NCBI RefSeq assembly: GCF_030269325.1
Contig: NZ_BSTD01000005.1
Location: 763,391-827,390, forward strand
Reading direction: 5' to 3'
Source: Amycolatopsis sp. NBRC 101858
GTDB lineage: Bacteria; Actinomycetota; Actinomycetes; Mycobacteriales; Pseudonocardiaceae
DNA: 64,000 bases
Positions 25,565 to 32,954 of this stretch are shown piece after piece (within the stretch, counting starts at the first letter, position 1; every line of letters begins with the position of its first letter). The notes under the pieces were generated by a model. That model saw nothing but the letters and a program-made list of their open reading frames with translations. It was not told where the DNA came from and did not search any database. The position numbers and the translations under genes are program-made.

Positions 25565-26898
25565 AGTTCCAGCAGTCCTTCCCCGGGGGTGATCGGCCCG
25601 CGCGGGCCCGGGTCCGACGCGGGGACGCCGATCGCGACCGAGCCGAGCGGCTGCCAGCGCTCGCCGAGGCCGAGGACGTCCCGGACGATGTCCGCGGCGA
25701 AGATCGTCGACCCGATCCAGCACGAACCGAGCCCTTCGGCCGCCAGCGCGACCAGCAGGCCCTGCACCGCGGCGCCGCCGGCGACGGTGAACATCGTCTT
25801 CTCGCAGTCGTTGCGGCGGTCGTCGCGGTAGGTGTGCGCGCCGTCCGGCACGAGGAACGGGATGACGATTTCCGGTGCCCGGTAAAGGATGTCGCCGCGG
25901 CTGAGCCGCTTCGCGACCTGCTCCGGCGTGAATTCGTCGCCGTTCAGGTCGGCCTGCCACGATTCGCGCATCGCGTCGAGCAGCTGCTTGCGCTTCCCGC
26001 CGTCGCGCAGCCACACGAACCGCACCGGGTGCGTGTGGTGCGGCGCGGGCGCGGTCAGCGCGGACGCCACCGCGCGGCGCATCGCGGCGGGGTCCACCGG
26101 CTCGTCCGCGAACTGCCGCACCGACCGCCGGGCCGGCACCGCCGCCCGCCGCCCCTGCTCGATGGCTTCGTTCGTGCCCAGCCGGAAGAGGTCCTCTTCG
26201 AGCGGGCGGACCAGGTTCCGCGCCGTCGAGCCGTCGTCGAAGATGTCCAGGCCGCGCACGACCGCGACCGGCGTGCCGCCGAGCTTGCCCTTGACCAGGT
26301 CGGCGGCCGCGGCGAGCTCGTCGGCGACGGCGACCTCGGTGACGGCCAGCTCGTTGCCCTGCCCGTCGACCTCGCCGCGGTAGGCGTGCAGCACGCGCAG
26401 CCCGGACGAGCCGATCGCGGCGTCGGTCTGCCCGACCCGCCACGCGCGGCCCATCGTGTCCGTGACGACCACCGCGACCTCGACGCCGAGCCGCTCTCGC
26501 AGCCCGTTGCGCAAGGCCAGGGCCGACGCGTCCGGGTCGGCCGGCAGCAGCGCGACCTCGTCGCCCTCGACGTTCGACGCGTCGATGCCCGACGCCGCCT
26601 GCACGATCCCCAGGTGGTTCTGGGTGATTACCGTACGCGCGATCCGCGCGACCACCCGGATGGCCTCGCGCTCGACGAGCTTCCGGCGCTCGGCGTCGCG
26701 GACTTCGGGGTCGGCCGGAACCTTGACGAGCCTGCCCTCGGCCTTCGAGACGATCTTGCTGGTCACGACGAGGACGTCACCCGAACGCAGCCACGGCGCG
26801 GCCTTGACGATCGCGCCGGTCAGGTCGTCGCCGGGGCGGAACTCCGGCAGCCCGCTGACGGGAAGGATCTCCAACTTGGCGGAAGCGTGGTCATTCAA
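25561..26898 (-). CDS. fbiB: Coenzyme F420:L-glutamate ligase / dehydro-F420-0 reductase
   Basis: Bifunctional F420 enzyme: the N-terminal domain (about 1-245) adds gamma-linked glutamates to F420-0; the C-terminal nitroreductase-like FMN domain (about 255-445) reduces dehydro-F420-0. Seen: VTSKIVSKAEGR, TDTMGRAWRVGQTDAAIG, then PARRSVRQFADEPV and the SCWIGSTIF segment. 445 residues, as in other actinobacteria. TTG at 26898 has GGAG 6 nt upstream and overlaps fbiA by 8 nt. Couples with fbiA in one operon. Confidence 0.95.
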   Translation of the reverse strand: MNDHASAKLEILPVSGLPEFRPGDDLTGAIVKAAPWLRSGDVLVVTSKIVSKAEGRLVKVPADPEVRDAERRKLVEREAIRVVARIARTVITQNHLGIVQAASGIDASNVEGDEVALLPADPDASALALRNGLRERLGVEVAVVVTDTMGRAWRVGQTDAAIGSSGLRVLHAYRGEVDGQGNELAVTEVAVADELAAAADLVKGKLGGTPVAVVRGLDIFDDGSTARNLVRPLEEDLFRLGTNEAIEQGRRAAVPARRSVRQFADEPVDPAAMRRAVASALTAPAPHHTHPVRFVWLRDGGKRKQLLDAMRESWQADLNGDEFTPEQVAKRLSRGDILYRAPEIVIPFLVPDGAHTYRDDRRNDCEKTMFTVAGGAAVQGLLVALAAEGLGSCWIGSTIFAADIVRDVLGLGERWQPLGSVAIGVPASDPGPRGPITPGEGLLEL

Positions 26899-27880
26899 CG
26901 GGGGCTCCAGCCAGTTCGAGCGCCGCGCGGGCCATCGCCGCGGTGGCGTCCACATCGGACATCAGCAGCGGGACGTCGCGGACGGTCACGCCCGGCACGT
27001 CCGCCGTCTCGCCTTCCGCGATCAACCAGCCGTCGAGGACGCCGTCGGCCTTGCGCGAGCCGTAGTGCCGGCCCACCGCCTCCGCCGACGTCTCGACGCC
27101 GATCGCGGTCAGGCACGCGTCGGCCATCCCGCGCAGCGCCTTGCCGCCGATGATCGGCGACACCCCGACGACACCCGCGGACGTCTTGCGCAGCGCGTCC
27201 CGGACCCCCGGCACGCCCAGCACGGTGCCGACCGACACGACCGGGTTGGACGGCGCGAACAGCACGGCGTCCGCGTCCTTGATCGCCTCCAGCACGCCCG
27301 GCGCGGGCTTGGCCTCGTCGGCGCCGACGGCGACGATCGAGTGCGCCTTCGGCTCGGCGCGGTAGCGCACCCACCACTCCTGGAAGTGGACGGCCTTCTG
27401 CTGGCCGTCCTGCTCCGGGTCGTCGATGACGACGTGCGTCTCGACGCGGTCGTCCGACATCGGCAGCAGCCGGACGCCGGGCTGCCAGCGGTCGCACAGG
27501 GCCTCGGTCACCGCCGAGAGCGGGTAGCCCGCGCGCAGCATCCGCGACCGGATCAGGTGGGTGGCGATGTCCTTGTCGCCGAGGCCGAACCAGCTCGGCT
27601 CGGCGCCGTAGGCCGCCAGCTCCTCCTTGACGACCCAGGTCTCGCCCGAGTGCCCCCAGCCGCGGTCCTTGTCGATCCCGCCGCCCAGGGTGTACATGCA
27701 GGTGTCCAGGTCGGGACAGATCCGCAGCCCGTGCATCCAGACGTCGTCGCCGGTGTTGACCAGCGCCGTCACCTCGTGCCCGGACTCCGAAGCACCTTCC
27801 GGTGCCATGCCCAGCGCTGCCTTGACACCCAGCAGGAAGCGGGCCCCGCCCACTCCGCCGACCACTACCACGATCTTCAC
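26891..27880 (-). CDS. fbiA: 2-phospho-L-lactate/phosphoenolpyruvate transferase of F420 synthesis
   Basis: Joins the activated phosphoenolpyruvyl (phospholactyl) guanylyl donor to Fo, giving (dehydro-)F420-0. Typical start VKIVVVVGGVGGARFLLGV, LVNTGDDVWMHGLRICPDLD (substrate-binding Asp residues), FAPSNPVVSVGT and VSPIIGGKALRGMAD. 329 residues. GTG at 27880 overlaps the upstream GNAT stop by 4 nt. The other F420 genes (fbiC, fbiD) are not in this window. Confidence 0.96.
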   Translation of the reverse strand: MKIVVVVGGVGGARFLLGVKAALGMAPEGASESGHEVTALVNTGDDVWMHGLRICPDLDTCMYTLGGGIDKDRGWGHSGETWVVKEELAAYGAEPSWFGLGDKDIATHLIRSRMLRAGYPLSAVTEALCDRWQPGVRLLPMSDDRVETHVVIDDPEQDGQQKAVHFQEWWVRYRAEPKAHSIVAVGADEAKPAPGVLEAIKDADAVLFAPSNPVVSVGTVLGVPGVRDALRKTSAGVVGVSPIIGGKALRGMADACLTAIGVETSAEAVGRHYGSRKADGVLDGWLIAEGETADVPGVTVRDVPLLMSDVDATAAMARAALELAGAPVE

Positions 27881-28629
27881 GACGTCGAATCCTCGCACGA
27901 GCCGGGTGCGGGCACCCAGTACCGGTATCTGTGGTGCGGGGCGTAGCCGAGCCCCGCGTAGAGCGCGAGCGCGCCCGAGTTCCCCTCCGCCACCTGCAAC
28001 ACCGCCCGGTCCGCTCCGTGTTCCGCACCCCACGCGTGCAGGGCGCCCATCAGCGCGGACGCGAGCCCGCGGCGCCGGAAAGCCGGGCTGACCTCGAGCC
28101 GGCCGACGTGCAGCCAGCCGTCGACCAGGGCCCCGCGCACGACGCCGGCGGTGGTGCCGTCGAGCGTCGCGACGCCGTAGCCGACCTTCCCGCCGGTCAG
28201 GACGCTCCGGGCGGCCGCGGTGTCCTCGTCGGGGCCGAGCGTGAGCTCCCACCAGGCGGGCGTCGGCTCGTCGTGCACCTCGACGCCGTCGGGCGCGGAG
28301 GTGCCGCTGAGCGGGGCGGTGAGCACGACGACCTCGTGACCGCGGTGGTGCCGCGTCGCCTGGAACCAGCCTTCGGCGACGATCGCGTGCTCGTTCGGGC
28401 TGTCGCGGATCACCTGCACCATCGGCGGGATCCCCCGATCGTGGGCGAAGTCACACACCACGCGCAGCGCCTCGGGGACGGGCCGGCCGGGGTCGCCGAC
28501 GGCGAGTGCGCTGTTCGCGCGGCCGGTGAACCCGTCCGCCCAGCGCAGCCGCCAGGTCCCCAAGGGTTCTTCGACCAGCGGCGGCCATGCTCTGCTGCAG
28601 GCGATTTCGAGCGACTCGGGTGCGTTCAC
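27877..28629 (-). CDS. GNAT family N-acetyltransferase, 250 aa
   Basis: Two-part protein: an N-terminal 120-residue GNAT-like half (WADGFTGRANSALAVGDP) and a C-terminal GNAT domain whose acetyl-CoA loop is VSPAFRRRGLASALM (R/Q-x-x-G-x-G/A type), followed by NSGALALYAGLGYAPHHRYRYW. Substrate unknown. GTG at 28629 is the first gene of a run in which every start overlaps the previous stop (GNAT-fbiA-fbiB-NUDIX). Confidence 0.88.
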   Translation of the reverse strand: MNAPESLEIACSRAWPPLVEEPLGTWRLRWADGFTGRANSALAVGDPGRPVPEALRVVCDFAHDRGIPPMVQVIRDSPNEHAIVAEGWFQATRHHRGHEVVVLTAPLSGTSAPDGVEVHDEPTPAWWELTLGPDEDTAAARSVLTGGKVGYGVATLDGTTAGVVRGALVDGWLHVGRLEVSPAFRRRGLASALMGALHAWGAEHGADRAVLQVAEGNSGALALYAGLGYAPHHRYRYWVPAPGSCEDSTS

Positions 28630-28687
28630 GGCTAGATTGTCCCCAAGGCCGTGAAAGGCGCGGAGCGGATTTCCGAGGAGGTGGGCC

Positions 28688-28870
28688 GTGGGCATCCAGC
28701 GCAAGGACGAGCGGCACAACGAGAAGCTCGTCGACGAGATCTCCGAGGGGTTCAACCGCGCCGTGGGGGAGAAGAAGACCGAAAGCGACGCGGGCGAGGC
28801 ACCCAAGCCGCGCTTCGTCATCACCGGCGACGCCCGGGCCACCCCGCCCCCGCGCCGCCGGGAGAGGTGA
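28688..28870 (+). CDS. Small charged hypothetical protein, 60 aa
   Basis: Very hydrophilic, likely disordered: MGIQRKDERHNEKLVDEISEG near the start, a short motif KPRFVITGD and a basic end PPPRRRER. No known family. GTG at 28688 follows GAGGAGG with about 6 nt spacing, strong translational evidence. Divergent from the GNAT-fbi operon and followed by a 9+1+9 palindrome. Confidence 0.7.
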   Translation: MGIQRKDERHNEKLVDEISEGFNRAVGEKKTESDAGEAPKPRFVITGDARATPPPRRRER

Positions 28871-28876
28871 GCACCC

Positions 28877-28909
28877 GCCATACCCGGGGTATGGCTAAGG
28901 CTTGCCTCA
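28877..28909. promoter_or_regulatory. Palindrome plus iron-box-like element upstream of fdxA
   Basis: GCCATACCCGGGGTATGGC (28877-28895) is a perfect 9+1+9 palindrome, which may terminate the small upstream gene or bind a regulator. Directly next to it TAAGGCTTGCCTCA (28896-28909) keeps the AGGC-GCCT core of DtxR/IdeR-type iron boxes (10 of 14 positions symmetric). A TAGTGT near 28937 could be the fdxA -10. Confidence 0.45.
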
Positions 28910-28983
28910 CCAACCGAACGGGTGGCCGAACCGCGTAGTGTCGGCCACGACTGGCTGTTTGCAGAGAAAAGCAGGAGTGCGCA

Positions 28984-29304
28984 GTGACCTACGTGATCGC
29001 CGAGCCCTGCGTCGACGTGCTCGACAAGGCGTGTATCGACGAGTGCCCCGTGGACTGCATCTACGAGGGCGAGCGGATGCTGTACATCCACCCCGACGAG
29101 TGCGTCGACTGCGGCGCCTGCGAGCCGGTCTGCCCGGTCGAGGCGATCTACTACGAGGACGACGTCCCCGACAACTGGTCGGACTACACCAAGGCCAACG
29201 TCGACTTCTTCGACGAGCTGGGCTCGCCCGGCGGCGCCTCCAAGGTGGGCAAGACCGCGCACGACCCGGGCTTCATCAAGGCGCTGCCCCCTCAGGGCGA
29301 ATGA
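28984..29304 (+). CDS. fdxA: Seven-iron ferredoxin (3Fe-4S/4Fe-4S)
   Basis: Electron carrier of 106 residues with two cluster motifs: CVDVLDKACIDECPVDC (pattern for the 3Fe-4S site plus one Cys of the other cluster) and CVDCGACEPVC. The acidic C-terminal extension is usual for the 7Fe ferredoxins of actinobacteria. GTG at 28984. Its stop overlaps the dapC start (ATGA). The same ferredoxin-aminotransferase pair is known from M. tuberculosis (Rv1177-Rv1178). Confidence 0.95.
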   Translation: MTYVIAEPCVDVLDKACIDECPVDCIYEGERMLYIHPDECVDCGACEPVCPVEAIYYEDDVPDNWSDYTKANVDFFDELGSPGGASKVGKTAHDPGFIKALPPQGE

Positions 29305-30392
29305 GCCGCGTCGCGCTGCCCGACTTCCCCTGGGATTCGCTCGCCGCGGTCAAGGCCACGGCGAGCGCGCACCCCGGCGGGGTGGTCGACCTCTCCATCG
29401 GCACGCCGGTCGACCCGGTCCCGGCCGGCATCCGCGACGCGCTCGCGTCCGTGTCGGAGATTCCGGGCTACCCGACGACGCACGGCATCCCGGCCCTGCG
29501 CGCGGCGGCCATCGCCGCTCTCGGGCGCCGGCACGGCATCACCGGCCTCGAGCCGGACGCGGTGCTCCCGACCATCGGGTCGAAGGAGGCCGTGGCCTGG
29601 CTGCCGCGGCTGCTCGGCTTCGGTGAAGGCGACCTCGTCGTCATCCCCGAGCTGGCCTACCCGACGTACGAGGTCGGGGCGCTGCTGGCGGGTGCGTCGA
29701 TCCTGCGCTCCGACGGCCTGACCGCGCTCGGCCCGCAGAAGCCGGCGATGATCTGGCTGAACTCGCCGTCCAACCCGACCGGCAAGGTGCTCCCGGTCGA
29801 GCACCTGCGCAAGGTCGTCGAGTGGGCCCGCGAGCGTGACGTCATCGTGGTCTCCGACGAGTGCTACCTGGCGCTCGGCTGGGAGACCTCGCCGTTGTCG
29901 GTGCTGCACCCGGACGTCTGCGGCGGCAGCACCGAGGGCCTGATCGCGGTGCACTCGCTGTCCAAGTCGGCGAACCTGGCCAGCTACCGCGCCGGGTTCC
30001 TGACCGGCGACCCGAAGCTGATCGCGCAGCTGCTGGAGATCCGCAAGCACGCGGGCATGATCGTGCCGCGCCCGGTCCAGGAGGCGATGGTCGCCGCCCT
30101 GACCGACGACGAGGCCCTCGCCGCCCAGCGCGAGCGGTACGCCCGGCGCCGGCTGGCGCTGCGGAAGGCGTTGCAGGACAACGGTTTCCGGATCGACCAC
30201 TCCGAGGCCGGGCTGTACCTGTGGGCGACCAGGGACGAGCCCTCTTCGGCGACGGTCGAGTGGCTGGCCGACCGCGGGATCTTGGTGGCGCCGGGAACGT
30301 TCTACGGGCCGACCGGCGGCAAGCACGTCCGCGTCGCCCTGACCGCGACGGACGAGCGCGTCGACGCCGCCGTGGAGCGCCTGACCGCTTAA
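29301..30392 (+). CDS. dapC: Succinyldiaminopimelate transaminase
   Basis: PLP aminotransferase (fold type I) converting N-succinyl-2-amino-6-ketopimelate to N-succinyl-LL-diaminopimelate in lysine and peptidoglycan synthesis. Motifs: YPTTHGIPALR, NSPSNPTGKVL (Asn/Asp of PLP ring), SDECYLALGW (Asp-Tyr), and SLSKSANLASYRAGF with the Schiff-base Lys. 363 residues; ATG at 29301 overlaps the fdxA stop by 4 nt. dapD and dapE lie 6-8 kb away, supporting this substrate among many similar aminotransferases. Confidence 0.88.
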   Translation: MSRVALPDFPWDSLAAVKATASAHPGGVVDLSIGTPVDPVPAGIRDALASVSEIPGYPTTHGIPALRAAAIAALGRRHGITGLEPDAVLPTIGSKEAVAWLPRLLGFGEGDLVVIPELAYPTYEVGALLAGASILRSDGLTALGPQKPAMIWLNSPSNPTGKVLPVEHLRKVVEWARERDVIVVSDECYLALGWETSPLSVLHPDVCGGSTEGLIAVHSLSKSANLASYRAGFLTGDPKLIAQLLEIRKHAGMIVPRPVQEAMVAALTDDEALAAQRERYARRRLALRKALQDNGFRIDHSEAGLYLWATRDEPSSATVEWLADRGILVAPGTFYGPTGGKHVRVALTATDERVDAAVERLTA

Positions 30393-30424
30393 AACTGTCG
30401 GTGCTCCCGGCTAGGTTGCCGGTC

Positions 30425-30730
30425 GTGACGACGATCGAGCTGGCCCGCTTCCGGGTCGAAGACGCCGCGGTGGACCGGCTGGTGGCCGAGCGCCCGGCGA
30501 TGGTCGAGGCGATGCGCCGGCGGTTCCCCGGCTGCCTCGCCGCGTACCTGACCCGCGAGGACGACGGCGGCTGGCTCGACGTCGTCCTGTGGCGCAGCCG
30601 CGCCGAAGCCGAGGAAGCGGCCCGGCTGATCGACACCGTGCCCGAGTGCGCCGCCTGGTTCCGGCACATCAGCGCGTCTTCGGGGCTGCGTCACGTCGAA
30701 GTCGTCGACGCCTGGCCGGATCCGGCCTGA
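30425..30730 (+). CDS. Hypothetical protein, ABM-like dimeric barrel, 101 aa
   Basis: Pattern resembles the antibiotic-biosynthesis-monooxygenase (dimeric alpha-beta barrel) fold: TTIELARFRVEDAAVDRLVA, a helix with PAMVEAMRRRFPGC, the strand WLDVVLWRSRAEAEEAARLI, and a final strand HVEVVDAW. Function unknown. GTG at 30425 with TAGGTT (30412-30417) 7 nt upstream, a leaderless promoter pattern. The last 40 nt overlap the 3' end of the convergent reductase gene. Confidence 0.7.
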   Translation: MTTIELARFRVEDAAVDRLVAERPAMVEAMRRRFPGCLAAYLTREDDGGWLDVVLWRSRAEAEEAARLIDTVPECAAWFRHISASSGLRHVEVVDAWPDPA

Positions 30731-31599
30731 GGCCCGGCGATCAAGGCACGGAGCTGTTCGGCCAGCCGCTCGAGCTCGGCCGCCGCCGCGGGCGAGGTGC
30801 TGCTGAGCCCGCTTTGCACGGCCGTCCTGCTCCGCAGGAAGCGCCGCAACACGGCCACGAGCAGTCCTGCCGGCAGCGTCCGCAACGCGACGAACCCGCG
30901 CGGGACCAGCGGCATCGGCAGGGCGGCCAGGTTCCGCCGCATGAGGTGGAGCATGGCGCGGACCGCGGCCGGGTCGCCGGCCAGCGCCACCGGACCGCCG
31001 GCCGCCTCCACCGCCTGTCCGAGCGGCACCTCGAACGCCGCGTGCGTCTTGAGCCACGCGTCCATCCGCGGCTCGGCCTTGGCGTTGATCCCGGCGCCGC
31101 GGAACGTCCGCACGATCCGGTCCACCCGCGGTGTGCTCCGGCCGTCGGGTTCGCCGATCGACGTCGCGACCAGGCGGGTCAGGGGGCCGGCGGCGCGGTA
31201 GCGGACGACGTCGCCGTCCATCGTGCCGCCGTCCGTGGGAAAACCGAGCAGCACCCGCTCGTGGCCGATCACCGCGCCCAGCGGTTCCGCGCCGGCCGCC
31301 CAGTTGAGCAGGAACAGCACGTCGCCGTCGACGTCGGCGAGGGACTTCAGCACCTCGTCCACCTGGTGGGCGCGGGTGAAGACGGTGATCAGGTCGTACC
31401 CGCCGGCCGGGTGCTCGACCACCGGCACCGGTATCCGCTCGACGTCCGGGCTGTCTTCCACGGCGCGCCGCACGCCGTGCCGGCGGAGGTCGGCCAGGCG
31501 TTCGCCCCGGGCGAGGAGCGAGACGTCGTGCCCGGCCTCGTGCATGCGGGCGGCGAACAGGCTGCCGGTGACTCCGGCGCCGTACACGAGCAGCTTCAT
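30691..31599 (-). CDS. Ketopantoate reductase-like (PanE/ApbA family) protein
   Basis: NADP-dependent 2-dehydropantoate reductase family. N-terminal Rossmann YGAGVTGSLFAARMHEAG, middle LLNWAAGAEPLGAVIG, C-terminal helical domain with WLKTHAAFEVPLGQAV (usual Lys of the family). 302 residues; ATG at 31599 after GAGG. Divergent from a TetR gene with a palindromic operator between them, so likely an inducible redox enzyme rather than the vitamin B5 housekeeping gene. Confidence 0.85.
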   Translation of the reverse strand: MKLLVYGAGVTGSLFAARMHEAGHDVSLLARGERLADLRRHGVRRAVEDSPDVERIPVPVVEHPAGGYDLITVFTRAHQVDEVLKSLADVDGDVLFLLNWAAGAEPLGAVIGHERVLLGFPTDGGTMDGDVVRYRAAGPLTRLVATSIGEPDGRSTPRVDRIVRTFRGAGINAKAEPRMDAWLKTHAAFEVPLGQAVEAAGGPVALAGDPAAVRAMLHLMRRNLAALPMPLVPRGFVALRTLPAGLLVAVLRRFLRSRTAVQSGLSSTSPAAAAELERLAEQLRALIAGPQAGSGQASTTST

Positions 31600-31608
31600 A
31601 GCGACCTC

Positions 31609-31644
31609 ATTCATACGTTCGTTTGAATCATACGTATGTACAGT
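31609..31644. promoter_or_regulatory. TetR-type operator and leaderless promoter between reductase and TetR genes
   Basis: ATTCATACGTTCGTTTGAAT (31609-31628) is an imperfect palindrome (16 of 20 positions symmetric); CATACGTATG (31629-31638) is a perfect 10-bp palindrome next to it, and TCATACGT occurs in both (31611, 31628). TACAGT (31639-31644) lies 8 nt before the TetR ATG. Confidence 0.7.
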
Positions 31645-31652
31645 AGCCGTCC

Positions 31653-32282
31653 ATGGCGTCACCCGACACCCGCTCCCAGCTCCTCGACGCGGCGGAGCAC
31701 CTGTTCGCCGAGCACGGTTTCCGCGGGGCCTCCGTCCGCGCGATCACCGAGCTGGCCGGGGCGAACCTGGCCGCCATCGGGTACCACTTCGGGTCGAAGG
31801 CGGAGCTGCTGGCCGCGGTCGTCCGCCGCGTGGTCGAGCCCATCACCACCGCACAGGCCGCCGGTCTCGACCGGCTGCTCGCCCGGACCCCGGACCCGCC
31901 GGTCGCCGACCTGGTCGAGGCGTTCGCGGGACCGCTGTTCGACGCGATGCTGGCCGGCGACGAGGGCGGCGCCCGGACGTCCCGGCTGATCATGCGGATC
32001 ATCGGCGACCCGGCGGAGGAGATGCGCGCCTGGACCGGCTCGGCCGAGGCCGCGGTGCGCGATCGCTACGTGACGGCCTTCGGGTGCGCGTTGCCCGGCC
32101 TTTCCGCGGCGGAGCTGTGGTTCCGGATCCGGGGGATCCTCGCCGTGGCGGCCGTGGACCGCGTCGACGTCCACAACGAGCCGGTCCCGGACTGCCCGCC
32201 CTCGGGCGAACCGGCCCGGCGCTGGGCGATCACGTTCCTGGCGGCGGCGATGAGTGCGCCGCCTAGTAGTCCCGGCCCGTGA
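31653..32282 (+). CDS. TetR family transcriptional regulator
   Basis: 209 residues: N-terminal helix-turn-helix (RSQLLDAAEHLFAEHGFRG, VRAITELAGANLAAIGYHFGSKAELL) and a divergent C-terminal ligand domain. ATG at 31653 without ribosome binding site, probably leaderless. Divergent from the PanE-like reductase, which it presumably represses through 31609-31638. The 3' end overlaps the next, convergent TetR gene by 20 nt. Ligand unknown. Confidence 0.9.
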   Translation: MASPDTRSQLLDAAEHLFAEHGFRGASVRAITELAGANLAAIGYHFGSKAELLAAVVRRVVEPITTAQAAGLDRLLARTPDPPVADLVEAFAGPLFDAMLAGDEGGARTSRLIMRIIGDPAEEMRAWTGSAEAAVRDRYVTAFGCALPGLSAAELWFRIRGILAVAAVDRVDVHNEPVPDCPPSGEPARRWAITFLAAAMSAPPSSPGP

Positions 32283-32874
32283 AGCCGCGGTAGACGAACC
32301 TCGTCAGCGCCTCGATCGCCTCTTCGTCGGTCGGTGGCGTCCACCCGGCCGGCGCCGGGTCGAGCAGCCACATCCGCGCGAAGCTGTCGACCAGCTGGTA
32401 CATCATCGCGATCGACAGCTCCGTGCTCGCCGGCAGCCGCATCCCGGCCGCCGTGACGTGCGCCAGGTGGCCGTTGAGGTCCGATGCCTGGGTCGCGCCG
32501 AAGCTCGCCAGCGTGCGGGCGAACGCGTCGTTGACCATCGCCGCCTGGTTCAGCGCCTGCATCGTCGACGCGTGTTCCTTGTAGAAGTCCCAGTACTGGG
32601 CCACGTGCCAGCGCACCGCCGCCGGATCGCTGAAGTCCGACAGGTGCCCCTCGGTCAGCGCGCTCTCGTCGCCTGACGTCGCGATGTCGGACAGGAGCGA
32701 CTCAAGCAGCTCTTCCTTGCCCGCGAAGTGGTTATAGAACGACCCCGCGGCGCGGCCCGCCTCGGCGGTGATGTCCGTGATCTTCGTGTTCAGGTAGCCC
32801 TTCCGCGCGAACACGCGCCGGGCCGCCGCCTTCAGTGCGGTCTCGGTCTCGGCTGCCTTCTCCTTGCGGTTCAC
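32263..32874 (-). CDS. TetR family transcriptional regulator
   Basis: 203 residues with HTH ALKAAARRVFARKGYLNTKI, ITAEAGRAAGSFYNHFAGKEEL. GTG at 32874 is chosen because AAGGAGG lies 5 nt upstream; earlier in-frame starts (32910, 32937) would lie in the operators. Divergent from the FAD monooxygenase gene; two 14-bp palindromes between them are the likely binding sites. It should repress both itself and the monooxygenase until an aromatic ligand appears (inference). Confidence 0.9.
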   Translation of the reverse strand: MNRKEKAAETETALKAAARRVFARKGYLNTKITDITAEAGRAAGSFYNHFAGKEELLESLLSDIATSGDESALTEGHLSDFSDPAAVRWHVAQYWDFYKEHASTMQALNQAAMVNDAFARTLASFGATQASDLNGHLAHVTAAGMRLPASTELSIAMMYQLVDSFARMWLLDPAPAGWTPPTDEEAIEALTRFVYRGFTGRDY

Positions 32875-32884
32875 CGCCACCTCC

Positions 32885-32941
32885 TTGACGCCGGACGCTA
32901 GCAGTGTCATTCTGAATCCAGATTCACTGAATTTCAATTCA
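32885..32941. promoter_or_regulatory. Face-to-face promoters with two tandem 14-bp operators
   Basis: Plus strand: TTGACG (32885-32890), 17-bp spacer, CATTCT (32908-32913). Minus strand: TTGAAA (32937-32932), 17-bp spacer, CAGAAT (32914-32909). Operators: TGAATCCAGATTCA (32913-32926) and TGAATTTCAATTCA (32928-32941), both with perfect 6-bp arms, centres 15 bp apart. They cover the plus start region and the minus -35 to -10. Confidence 0.8.
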
Positions 32942-32954
32942 CTGGGAGGACGAG

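Noticed and set aside
32263..32937. Longer TetR protein starting at 32910 or 32937
   Set aside because: These starts fall within the operators and minus-strand promoter; AAGGAGG supports GTG 32874.
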